NCBI GenBank assembly: GCA_964447445.1
Contig: CAYUSW010000074.1
Coordinates: forward strand, 1 to 11,415
Direction: 5' to 3'
DNA: 11,415 bases
Origin: CAIOGO01 sp964447445
GTDB taxonomy: Bacteria; Bipolaricaulota; Bipolaricaulia; UBA7950; UBA9294
Under the pieces are notes generated by a model. It had not been told where the DNA came from and made no database searches. It saw only the letters and a list, made by a program, of their open reading frames with translations. This document shows positions 1 through 6,591 of this stretch, piece after piece. A program made the translations under genes and the position numbers. Position 1 is the first letter of the stretch. Each line of letters starts with the position of its first letter.

Positions 1-1
1 G

Positions 2-43
2 CGCGTCTCAGAAGGCCTGGAGAGCATGGTCTGAGTCTACGCG
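2..43 (-). terminator. Candidate terminator hairpin after the ferredoxin-like gene
   Basis: Seen: CGCGT-CTCAGA at 2-12 can pair with TCTGAG (30-35) and ACGCG (39-43), giving 11 base pairs with a three-base bulge (36-38) and a 17-base loop. It begins 15 bases beyond the stop codon of the minus-strand gene ending at 58, which is where a terminator would be expected. The window ends at base 1, so a following T-run cannot be checked. It could instead be a random stem or belong to a gene left of the window. Confidence 0.35.
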
Positions 44-57
44 TCCTAGCACGGGGA

Positions 58-999
58 TCAACCGACGCGCCTCGCCGTAACGAGGTCGCGAACATCGAGC
101 GGTTCAGGCTTCGACGGATCTCGGGCCAGCGCGAGCGCGCCCCGCTCGCAGACGGAGACGCACACGCCGCAACCCATGCAACGCGCCTCGTCGATCCGCA
201 AGCTGCCGGCGTCGACTGACAGCGCTCCGAACGGGCACGAGCTAGCACAGACGCCGCAGCGAATGCAGAGATCGGAGGCATAGCGGGCGACGTAGCCTGA
301 CGACGCCAGCATCGGCACGCCGTGCTGGAATGCCTGCATCGCACCGCAGCAGCACGAACAGCAGTTGCAGATCGCGTAGAAACGCCCGAGCATCGCGTCC
401 TTGAAGAAGGCGTGATGCACGTGTCCGCGCTCATGCTCGGCGCGCAGGATCTCGACAGCTTCGCCCTGCTCGATCCGACGCGATCGCTCCGGATGGTGGT
501 CGGCGATGAAGCTTGCGAAAGGCTCGCCGACAATGAGGCAGACATCGAGCGGCAGGCACGGATTCTCTCGTCCGGCGCGGCAGGGACACTCAAGGGCCAC
601 GATGTGGTCAGGGTGTGAAAGCACGATGTCGCGTGCGACTGGGTACGGAACGACTTGTTCGAGCCCACGCAAGTCGAGATCGATCCGGAGCGTCACGAGC
701 CGCTCCGCGGCGTCGAGCGGCAGGACCTTGCCGTGGTAGCTGTCGGCAAACGCGTTGCGCTCGGGATCTGCGTCGGGGCGCTTGCGGGCGAGGAGTCGCG
801 TCCCAAGCCTCATGATGGGCCGGAGGATAAGCGGGGCAGGTCGTGTACTGGTGGCCGAGCCGATGTAGGCGTACGGCCACCGACTGTAGACGTAGCCGTG
901 GAGGAAGTCGAGGAACGAGTACCCCGGCACGCGTCGCCCTTCCCGATAGAACGCCCGTGTCGACGAGAACAGAAGATGGAACCTCTTCGCACGAGCCAT
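58..999 (-). CDS. Multi-cysteine 4Fe-4S ferredoxin-type protein
   Basis: Predicted cytoplasmic electron-transfer protein of 313 residues; its partner is unknown. The C-terminus carries two standard 4Fe-4S motifs, CIRCGVC-x3-C (C245, C248, C251, C255) and CMGCGVC-x3-C (C274, C277, C280, C284). Before these lie two further cysteine groups: C138, C140, C148, C154, and the dense CNCCSCCC run at 211-218. The order of a CxC...C...C group, an HVHH segment, then ICNCC-type cysteines, then a ferredoxin tail is one I recognise from iron-sulfur proteins of anaerobes whose function is not assigned. No membrane segment or export signal is evident. The start is ATG at 999: an AAGGAGG site lies four bases upstream, while the longer in-frame start at 1164 would run into the divergent phosphoesterase gene and adds an Arg/Ser/Gln-rich stretch with no domain character. 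It is transcribed alone here. The ferredoxin domain is certain; its physiological role is not. Confidence 0.88.
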   Translation of the reverse strand: MARAKRFHLLFSSTRAFYREGRRVPGYSFLDFLHGYVYSRWPYAYIGSATSTRPAPLILRPIMRLGTRLLARKRPDADPERNAFADSYHGKVLPLDAAERLVTLRIDLDLRGLEQVVPYPVARDIVLSHPDHIVALECPCRAGRENPCLPLDVCLIVGEPFASFIADHHPERSRRIEQGEAVEILRAEHERGHVHHAFFKDAMLGRFYAICNCCSCCCGAMQAFQHGVPMLASSGYVARYASDLCIRCGVCASSCPFGALSVDAGSLRIDEARCMGCGVCVSVCERGALALARDPSKPEPLDVRDLVTARRVG

Positions 1000-1003
1000 G
1001 TCG

Positions 1004-1010
1004 CCTCCTT
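1004..1010 (-). promoter_or_regulatory. Ribosome binding site AAGGAGG
   Basis: AAGGAGG on the minus strand, four bases before the ATG at 999. This strong match decides the start of the ferredoxin-like gene in favour of 999 over the longer frame beginning at 1164. Confidence 0.85.
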
Positions 1011-1018
1011 GCCGAGAC

Positions 1019-1047
1019 AGGATAAGCCAGTCCAGACCCGCGGCCAA
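1019..1047 (-). promoter_or_regulatory. Weak sigma70-like promoter candidate for the ferredoxin gene
   Basis: On the minus strand TTGGCC (1042-1047) and TATCCT (1019-1024) are separated by 17 bases; each hexamer matches the sigma70 consensus at four of six places. Transcription would begin near 1012, leaving a very short leader that just includes the AAGGAGG site. The same TATCCT hexamer appears before adenine deaminase. Matches this weak can occur by chance. Confidence 0.2.
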
Positions 1048-1109
1048 ACCGCCTCGTGCTGTCCTGCTATCGCCGTTCGAAGTACGCTTCTGGACCAAAG
1101 AGGTGACCG

Positions 1110-2312
1110 ATGAAGTGGCCTTCTTCTGTCTCGACCGTTGTCGTGACACTGGCTGTTGTTGCATGCGCAGTCACCGGATCGTCGCCGTTCCTGCGAGGTC
1201 CTTACTCCGGGGCGCCGAGCGCCACCTCGGTGACAATCTCGTGGATGCTCGCGGTCCCTGCTCCGGCGACTGTCGAAGTGGCCCTCGAGAACGCAACGGC
1301 GACCCTGGACACACTCCCCCGCACCGTGCACGTGCCCGCCGCGGACGCTGATGCGCGCGGTCAGGTCGACACGCTCGTGACGGGCCTCGAGCCGGCAATG
1401 GCCTACAGCTACCGCGTCACCGTGCAGAGCGGAGGCGACATCGTCACGAGCCCTACCGGGTACTTCAGGACAGAACCAGACCCGGGCCGAGCTGTCACGT
1501 TCGCCGTCTTGTCCGACACCCAACGGCAAGTGCAGGGCATCGATCGCCTAGCCACGGTCGCCCAGGCCATCGCGGGCGACGCCGCGCGTTCCGGTGGATT
1601 CGGCTTCGTGCTTCACGCAGGCGACCTGGTCGAGGCGCCGAATGATGTGAATTGGGACTCCTGGTTCGCATCGTTCGAGCCGATGCTCCTCGCCGCACCG
1701 TTTGTCCCCGTGCTCGGGAACCACGAGGACAACAGCGCCTCGTACTACGCTGCCTTCTCCCACCCCGCCGGGGCCGGCCAGGATGACGAACGATGGTGGA
1801 CATTGCGGTGGGGCGATGTTCTCGTCGTCGGCCTCGACACGAGCGCCACCCGTGTTGATCGTATTCTCGAGCAGCAGGCCTATGCGCGCGCTCAACTCGC
1901 GGGCCCCGGGCGCTGGAAGGTCGTCGTCCTTCACCACCCCGTGTTCTCGTCGGACGTCAACTACAGCACGAGCCACCGCTTCGATGAGATCTACCACCCG
2001 ATCTTCGTTGAGGCGGGCGTCGACCTGGTGTTCAGCGGCCACATCCACAGCTACGAGCGCGTCGAGCGAGACGGCGTGGTCTACCTTGTCCTCGGCGGTG
2101 GGGGTGCAATCCCGCTAGATCTCGAGACAACGCGCGTCGAAGGCTCTGCTGCATTCGACGACGGGCACAGCTTCTATGCCCGAGTGTCGGCCACACCCGA
2201 CGAGGTTTCGATCGACATTGTGTCGGTGGCCGAGGCCACTGAGACAACGTTCGTCCTGACGCCCGGTCTGCTTCTCGACTCGTTCGTACTCCATGCCCGG
2301 GCAAGTCCCTGA
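1110..2312 (+). CDS. Purple-acid-phosphatase-like metallophosphoesterase, probable lipoprotein
   Basis: Predicted exported phosphoesterase of 400 residues that would hydrolyse phosphate esters outside the cytoplasm; the substrate is unknown. Residues 1-19 look like a lipoprotein signal: Lys2, a hydrophobic stretch at about 7-18, then VVAC with C19 as the possible lipidated cysteine. Residues about 28-122 resemble the fibronectin-III-like N-domain of purple acid phosphatases (TSVTISW, then LVTGLEPAMAYSYRV). The calcineurin-like metal-binding blocks follow in order: SDTQ (D136), HAGD (D172), GNHE (N204, H205), LHHP (H275/H276) and GHIHSYER (H311, H313). The first block reads DTQ where many relatives have DxH. 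The ATG at 1110 is preceded by AAAGAGGT with five bases of spacing. It diverges from the ferredoxin-like gene and stands alone. The family is very likely right; true purple acid phosphatase activity cannot be claimed without the diagnostic tyrosine. Confidence 0.9.
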   Translation: MKWPSSVSTVVVTLAVVACAVTGSSPFLRGPYSGAPSATSVTISWMLAVPAPATVEVALENATATLDTLPRTVHVPAADADARGQVDTLVTGLEPAMAYSYRVTVQSGGDIVTSPTGYFRTEPDPGRAVTFAVLSDTQRQVQGIDRLATVAQAIAGDAARSGGFGFVLHAGDLVEAPNDVNWDSWFASFEPMLLAAPFVPVLGNHEDNSASYYAAFSHPAGAGQDDERWWTLRWGDVLVVGLDTSATRVDRILEQQAYARAQLAGPGRWKVVVLHHPVFSSDVNYSTSHRFDEIYHPIFVEAGVDLVFSGHIHSYERVERDGVVYLVLGGGGAIPLDLETTRVEGSAAFDDGHSFYARVSATPDEVSIDIVSVAEATETTFVLTPGLLLDSFVLHARASP

Positions 2313-2407
2313 TCGGTGGCGGACGCCATGGCTCCAGTTCGTTCTACATCCCTCACCCTACGGCGACTTCATCACTTCGGAAGTCCGCAACGCTCAACGC
2401 GCTTCCG

Positions 2408-2492
2408 CCGCGGAGGACGCAGAGAAGTGGTGAGTACGCCAAGTGCCGGTCCCTGGTTCGCGCTGTGCGTATCTTCTCTGCGCTCTTTGCGG
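2408..2492. repeat. Imperfect 20-base inverted repeat between convergent genes
   Basis: The arms at 2408-2427 and 2473-2492 are reverse complements at 16 of 20 positions, with a perfect inner core CGCAGAGAAG (2418-2427) / CTTCTCTGCG (2473-2482). They enclose 45 bases and lie in the 182-base gap where the phosphoesterase gene and the acetyltransferase gene converge; the right arm stops just before the acetyltransferase stop codon. It could be a bidirectional terminator or a copy of a dispersed genomic repeat. There is no T-run to support simple intrinsic termination. The rest of the gap shows nothing else I can name. Confidence 0.5.
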
Positions 2493-2494
2493 TC

Positions 2495-3355
2495 TCACCC
2501 ATGCTCTGCCGGAGCCCAGAACTGAATCTCCCGAAAGTCGCAGAGTGGGCGATACCCGATGCGCTGGTAGATCGCGTTCGAGGTCGGGTTCGCGAGATCG
2601 GTGAACAACGTGCAGAACGACTTACCCGAGTCGAGGATTCGCTGGCTCAGTTCGGCCACACAGGCTGAGGCGTAGCCGCGGCCGCGGAGCGCCGGTGGCG
2701 TGTAGACAAGGCCGATCGACTCCCCGTGCGGCGTTGGCCGCGTGCGGCCGCACATCGAGACGAGATCACTACTCTCCCACACGAGGAGTCCCCGCGCGGC
2801 GATCGTGCGTTCGAGCATTCCCCGCGCATCATGCTTCGGGTCGTCCGGCAGGGCCTCGTCAAGGAACCCCTCGGCCCACGGAGTGAGAACGTCGACGTCA
2901 TCGAGCGTCGCCCAGCGCGCCTGGCCCGGAACATCCATGGGCCGAGCGACCTGGGTCAACCGATACAAGCGCTGTTCCATGGCGACGCATCCACTCACGC
3001 CTGTCTCGGCCTCCCACAGCTCAGCAAACGCGTCGACAGCATCCGCTTGCCCGTGGGCTCCGGGAAGTGCCATGCAGCGGTCGGCAAGATGCCGGGCAAT
3101 GAGACGCGAGGCACCTCGTGCCGCGCCGTCGGAGCGCAGGAGAAGGTTGTACGGCGGTGTGCGCAGCGCGATCAGAGAGAAGTGGTTGTCTTCCTCGACG
3201 CAAGCGAAGAAAGGCGGCTCTTCGCCGTAGGCTTGGCCATCGAGAACCCGTAGCGCAACGCCGAGCAAGAGTGAGCTCTCCGCTTCGTCCGCGAACAGCG
3301 TCGGGCCCGCGACGTCGAGAAACTCGGCCGCCGTCCCGAAGGTCCGCAGCTTCAT
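2495..3355 (-). CDS. GNAT-family N-acetyltransferase
   Basis: Predicted acyl-CoA-dependent acetyltransferase of 286 residues; acceptor unknown. The C-terminal half holds the GNAT fold: a strand (SIGLVYTPP, about 213-221) leads into the acetyl-CoA pyrophosphate loop LRGRGYA (about 223-229), followed by a helix, the strand FCTLFTDL and ANPTSNAIYQRIGY (about 255-268), the usual last motif. The N-terminal half (about 1-140) resembles the degenerate first domain seen in two-part GNAT proteins. The start is ATG at 3355, which overlaps the stop codon of the CYTH gene by one base (TGATG) and lies eight bases after GAGGAG. A GTG immediately upstream at 3358 would also work and adds one residue. It is the last gene of the deacetylase-CYTH-GNAT operon, so translational coupling to the CYTH gene is likely. 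The family is confident, the substrate unknown. Confidence 0.88.
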   Translation of the reverse strand: MKLRTFGTAAEFLDVAGPTLFADEAESSLLLGVALRVLDGQAYGEEPPFFACVEEDNHFSLIALRTPPYNLLLRSDGAARGASRLIARHLADRCMALPGAHGQADAVDAFAELWEAETGVSGCVAMEQRLYRLTQVARPMDVPGQARWATLDDVDVLTPWAEGFLDEALPDDPKHDARGMLERTIAARGLLVWESSDLVSMCGRTRPTPHGESIGLVYTPPALRGRGYASACVAELSQRILDSGKSFCTLFTDLANPTSNAIYQRIGYRPLCDFREIQFWAPAEHG

Positions 3356-3873
3356 CACTCCATCTCCTCTTCGAGCAGGTCGATGTATGCCGCTGCGACG
3401 CGGTCCTCGTCGCGAACGCCTAGATCGGCCAAGAGCCGCCGGGCGATCGCCTCGCCTTCCACCTCAGCCTGCTCGTCGCCGAGCACGACCTCAAGCTCGA
3501 GGAACGCGCCGAGGCCCTCGACCTCGTCGAGATGGATGCGTGTTTGCCCGACAAGATAGAGAAGCCGGCGCTTCCGCACGACGCCGCGCACGCCAAGAGC
3601 TCTTCCGAGCAGGGTCTCTAGCGTCTCGGGATGCGCGGTTCGGTAGACGAAATACTCCGACGTCTTCGGACCCACCGCATCCGGCCTGGTGTAGGCGATC
3701 AGTTCGCCTGACCCGTCTGGGAAGACGCGCAACTTCAGCCGCCCCGCCGGGACGTGAAAGAATGTGTCTTCCTGCTCCAGAACGACAACCGGAGCGTCGG
3801 ACAGTGCCGCGGCCCGGGCGCGGACTGCCTCTGCGCTCCTCACTCTCGCCTTGATCTCAACGTTCCGCGGCAT
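3355..3873 (-). CDS. CYTH-domain protein (class IV adenylate cyclase-like)
   Basis: A 172-residue protein made up almost wholly of a CYTH domain, the triphosphate tunnel fold shared by CyaB adenylate cyclases and thiamine triphosphatases. The strand-one signature is PRNVEIKARV (2-11), with E6 and K8 of the family ExExK motif; the first Glu of that motif is Asn4 here. Later tunnel residues follow: DTFFHV...GRLKLRV (36-50), YTRPD (61-65), RKRRLLY (100-106) and IHLDEVEGLGAFLELEV (113-129), ending in AAYIDLL. Acidic residues in such positions bind divalent metal and basic ones bind triphosphate. The start at 3873 is set by GGGAGGG at 3877-3883; a longer frame upstream only reads across the deacetylase gene. 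It lies 28 bases after the deacetylase gene and overlaps the GNAT gene. Whether it makes cAMP or hydrolyses a triphosphate cannot be told from sequence. Confidence 0.9.
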   Translation of the reverse strand: MPRNVEIKARVRSAEAVRARAAALSDAPVVVLEQEDTFFHVPAGRLKLRVFPDGSGELIAYTRPDAVGPKTSEYFVYRTAHPETLETLLGRALGVRGVVRKRRLLYLVGQTRIHLDEVEGLGAFLELEVVLGDEQAEVEGEAIARRLLADLGVRDEDRVAAAYIDLLEEEME

Positions 3874-3901
3874 GGACCCTCCCGCAGAGATGGTATCGGA
3901 A

Positions 3902-4588
3902 TCAGACGTTGGGAGGCTCTGACGAGCGCGCTGCGAAGGGCGGCGGAAGCGCAAGCCCGTCGCCGGAGAACGCCTCCGGGTTCGGGCAGGGCCAGTGGAG
4001 CCGTCTGAGATACGTGTTCTCCCCCAGGCTAGGGTCGGCGGACTCGACCGAGTTCGCGCGGGCGCACCACTCTGCCTTCCACCGCAGATCGTCGTAGTCA
4101 AGCGCGAGGTAGTGCGTCGACTCGAGCCTCGCCACCGTTGGAACACGCGCGCCGCCATAGACCCTGCAGTACGCAAAGTGTGCCACACGAGACACCTTGA
4201 GGGACGCAGCGCGAGCGAGGGCCACGGCAACATCGGCGGCCTCGGCGTGGTTCGGGTGGCGCCCGTACTCGCCGCGGTCGTCAAGGCTGTGCGTGAAGAG
4301 CCAGTCAGGAGAAGCGCTGTTGAGGATCTTGCCCACGTCCCTCAGCAGGCCGGCTCGGTCGTTGCGCGAGAACGGCTCGCCGTCTGGGTGATCCACGAAG
4401 CGGAGCGACTCCGAATGGGCGCCGAGGGACGCGCACCAGCTCTCCACGTATGCCCTTCGATGGTGCTCGGCGGCACACGTCGTGACGATCGTCCACTCCC
4501 ACTCAAGCGCGCGCGTGCGGCGGATTGCGCCTCCCGCCCAGATCAGCGCATCGTCGAAATGCGCTACGACCGCAACCGCTCTCGGCAT
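3902..4588 (-). CDS. PIG-L/LmbE-family deacetylase
   Basis: Predicted zinc-dependent N-deacetylase of 228 residues, related to enzymes that remove acetyl groups from N-acetylglucosamine-type sugars (MshB, PIG-L); the substrate is unknown. The metal site is visible: AHFDDALIWAGG (9-20) gives H10 and D13 as zinc ligands and D12 as the likely base, and GRHPNH (109-114) gives H114 as the third ligand. The family usually reads PHPDDE, so the Glu after DD is Ala here. No signal peptide is seen. I chose ATG at 4588 because GGAG lies six bases upstream and the conserved first strand begins at once; an ATG at 4615 would add nine residues but has no good ribosome site. It is the first gene of the operon with the CYTH and GNAT genes. 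The family is confident. Confidence 0.88.
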   Translation of the reverse strand: MPRAVAVVAHFDDALIWAGGAIRRTRALEWEWTIVTTCAAEHHRRAYVESWCASLGAHSESLRFVDHPDGEPFSRNDRAGLLRDVGKILNSASPDWLFTHSLDDRGEYGRHPNHAEAADVAVALARAASLKVSRVAHFAYCRVYGGARVPTVARLESTHYLALDYDDLRWKAEWCARANSVESADPSLGENTYLRRLHWPCPNPEAFSGDGLALPPPFAARSSEPPNV

Positions 4589-4594
4589 GACATT

Positions 4595-4598
4595 CTCC
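4595..4598 (-). promoter_or_regulatory. Ribosome binding site GGAG of the deacetylase gene
   Basis: GGAG on the minus strand, six bases before the ATG at 4588. It favours this start over the in-frame ATG at 4615, whose upstream bases show no comparable match. Confidence 0.55.
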
Positions 4599-4810
4599 AA
4601 CTTCCCGGGCCCCATGCGGCGTCTTCCGACGCGGTGGCCCGAAGCCCGGCGTCAGTCTACGTCTCTCCTGGCCCCGCGTGCCAGGCGCACTCCTGAAGAC
4701 CTCTCCCAAGCAGGACTCCGGTGGCTCGCTTCGCCTGTCTGTCCGGCAAGACGTCGCTCGATGACCGCAGAGGCCACGGCCCCGCTCGACCTGCGGCAGA
4801 CTTCTCCGAC

Positions 4811-4831
4811 GCCTTCTTGATGGGAGAAGGC
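4811..4831. promoter_or_regulatory. Inverted repeat over the adenine deaminase promoter (operator candidate)
   Basis: GCCTTCT (4811-4817) and AGAAGGC (4825-4831) are perfect reverse complements separated by seven bases. The repeat covers the predicted -35 hexamer and the first part of the spacer, so a bound dimeric regulator would block polymerase. If the transcript begins at the GTG, this DNA is not in the message and would act as an operator and not as an RNA hairpin. Arms of this length can arise by chance. Confidence 0.35.
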
Positions 4832-4845
4832 TGCTCCCCTATCCT
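4817..4845 (+). promoter_or_regulatory. Predicted leaderless promoter of adenine deaminase
   Basis: TTGATG (4817-4822) and TATCCT (4840-4845) are 17 bases apart, each matching the sigma70 consensus at four of six positions. Six bases separate the -10 from the GTG at 4852, so the usual start of transcription would fall on the start codon. The absence of any Shine-Dalgarno site just before this GTG fits a leaderless message. Confidence 0.45.
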
Positions 4846-4851
4846 CCCGCC

Positions 4852-6573
4852 GTGAGCGCCCAGACGATCGAGACCTCGCCCGGCCGCAGGGCAAAGCCCG
4901 TGGATCTGCTTCTCCGCAACGGTCGCATCCTCGACGTGTTCTCAGGGAGCTTCTTCCGTGGCGACGTCGCGATCTCTGGAGGCATGATTGTCGGGTTCGG
5001 CGCGCGTGAAGCAGGGCACACGGTGGACTTGGGCGGCGCGAGCGTCATCCCCGGGCTCATCGACGCGCACGTCCACATCGAGAGCGCTCAACTCACGCCG
5101 GCCGAGTTCGCCCGCGCGGTGCTGCCTCACGGCACGACAGCCGTGATCGCCGATCCACATGAGATAGCCAACGTCCTCGGGGTCGAAGGAGTTCGCTTCC
5201 TGCTCCACGCCAGCGCGGGACTCCCCTTGCGGGTGTTTCTCATGGCGCCGTCGTGCGTTCCGGCCACTTCGCTCGAAACGTCCGGCGCGGAACTGGATGG
5301 GCGCGCGGTCGAGGAGCTTCTGGCCTGGGAGCGAGTCATCGGCCTCGGAGAGGTCATGAACGTTCCTGCAGTTCTCGACGGAGATCTCGACGCGTGGCGA
5401 AAGCTGGCCGCAGCGGTCAGGCGTCCGATCGACGGCCACGCCCCGGGCATCAGCGGCCCCGACCTCTGGGCCTATCGCTGCGCCGGCCCGAGCAGCGACC
5501 ACGAGTGTACGACGCTTGCTGAAGCCAGAGAGAAGCTGCAGGCGGGAATGCACATCTTGATTCGAGAGGGAACGGCGGAGCGCAATCTCTCGTCCCTCAT
5601 CTCCCTGCTGACACCGGCTTCGGCCCCGTTCGTTCACTTTGCCACCGACGATCGCCACCCAGAGACCCTGCTTGCCGAGGGACACATCGATGACCTTGTC
5701 CGCAAGGCCATCGCGAGCGGTGTCTCCCCCGAAGTGGCCGTCTCTGCTGCCACGATTCATGCGGCCAGAGCCTACGGGCTCGATCGCCTCGGCGCCGTCG
5801 CGCCCGGGTACTGCGCCGATCTCGTCGTCGTCTCTGACGTCACTGCGTTCCGCGTCGACCAGGTGTACGCAGGCGGAGAGCTCGTGGCCGAAGGCGGCCG
5901 CTGCACAGCTCCCGCGCCCCTTCCGTCTGCATCACGGCTCGGAGCCGTGCGCGTGAACCCGGAGGCCATCTCGTTCAGCATTCCGGCGCAGCCCGGGCCG
6001 GCCCGCGTGATCGGCGTCGTCCCCGGCCAGATCTTCACCGAGGCGCTGCGCCTCTCCCCGCGCATTCGCGACGGCGAGGTCGTTGCCGATCCGTCTCGCG
6101 ACGTGCTCAAGGTGGCAGTCGTCGAACGGCATCGCGGGATCGGATCGGTGGGAGTCGGCTTGGTGAGGGGGTTCGGCCTTCGACGGGGGGCGCTCGGCTC
6201 GACGGTCGCCCACGACTCTCACAACGTGATCCTGGTGGGGAAGGACGATGGCGATCTGCACGCGGCTCTCGCCGCCCTGGTGGAGATGGGCGGCGGCCAA
6301 GTCGTCGTCGAGCATGGAAACGTGCAGGCGGCACACCCTCTCCCGATCGCCGGCCTCATGTCCAACCGCTCGCTGCAGGAAGTGGCGTCCTCCGCTGCCG
6401 AGCTTCGCCGCGCCGCTCACGCGCTCGGATGCCGACTCGACGACCCCTTCATGACGCTCTCCTTCCTAGCCCTGCCAGTGATTCCGCAGCTGAAGATCAC
6501 GGACCGAGGACTGATCGACGTTGGTCGGCTCCGCCACGTGCCCCTCTTCCTCGAGTCCGAGGCTGCTCCCTGA
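4852..6573 (+). CDS. ade: Adenine deaminase
   Basis: Converts adenine to hypoxanthine and ammonia in purine salvage, in the cytoplasm. The 573-residue product has the family's normal size and layout: an amidohydrolase start (VDLLLRNGRILDVFSG, 17-32), GLIDAHVHIES (68-78) with metal ligands H73 and H75, ADPHEIANVLG (100-110), DGHAPG (194-199), SDHE (215-218) and ATDDRHP (264-270) with the catalytic aspartate region. The C-terminal adenine-deaminase domain follows, with VERHRG (424-429), AHDSHN (453-458) and VVEHG (485-489). The start is a GTG without a ribosome site; see the promoter entry. A later GTG at residue 17 would cut close to the first conserved strand. It diverges from the deacetylase operon and converges on hpnA with 18 bases between the stop codons. 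HpnG, encoded about 1 kb downstream, is expected to release adenine, this enzyme's substrate. Identification is firm; the exact start is less so. Confidence 0.95.
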   Translation: MSAQTIETSPGRRAKPVDLLLRNGRILDVFSGSFFRGDVAISGGMIVGFGAREAGHTVDLGGASVIPGLIDAHVHIESAQLTPAEFARAVLPHGTTAVIADPHEIANVLGVEGVRFLLHASAGLPLRVFLMAPSCVPATSLETSGAELDGRAVEELLAWERVIGLGEVMNVPAVLDGDLDAWRKLAAAVRRPIDGHAPGISGPDLWAYRCAGPSSDHECTTLAEAREKLQAGMHILIREGTAERNLSSLISLLTPASAPFVHFATDDRHPETLLAEGHIDDLVRKAIASGVSPEVAVSAATIHAARAYGLDRLGAVAPGYCADLVVVSDVTAFRVDQVYAGGELVAEGGRCTAPAPLPSASRLGAVRVNPEAISFSIPAQPGPARVIGVVPGQIFTEALRLSPRIRDGEVVADPSRDVLKVAVVERHRGIGSVGVGLVRGFGLRRGALGSTVAHDSHNVILVGKDDGDLHAALAALVEMGGGQVVVEHGNVQAAHPLPIAGLMSNRSLQEVASSAAELRRAAHALGCRLDDPFMTLSFLALPVIPQLKITDRGLIDVGRLRHVPLFLESEAAP

Positions 6574-6591
6574 GGCCATCGCGCCTTCGCG

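Noticed and set aside
1030..1095. GTCCAGA / TCTGGAC inverted pair in the ferredoxin-phosphoesterase gap
   Set aside because: Only seven bases with a 52-base spacer; no link to a promoter or a coherent hairpin.
810..1529. Open minus-strand frame of 239 codons spanning the ferredoxin and phosphoesterase starts
   Set aside because: It crosses two supported genes and their shared gap, and its Arg/Ser-rich product resembles no protein family.
4811..4851. Purine riboswitch before adenine deaminase
   Set aside because: The conserved purine-aptamer core and its stem pattern are not present, and the transcript probably starts at the GTG.
4942..5760. Open minus-strand frame of 272 codons opposite adenine deaminase
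   Set aside because: No recognisable motif or ribosome site, and it lies wholly within a strongly identified gene.
6580..6591. CGCG-CCTT-CGCG hairpin between the ade and hpnA stop codons as a terminator
   Set aside because: The stem is only four base pairs and no T-run follows on either strand.
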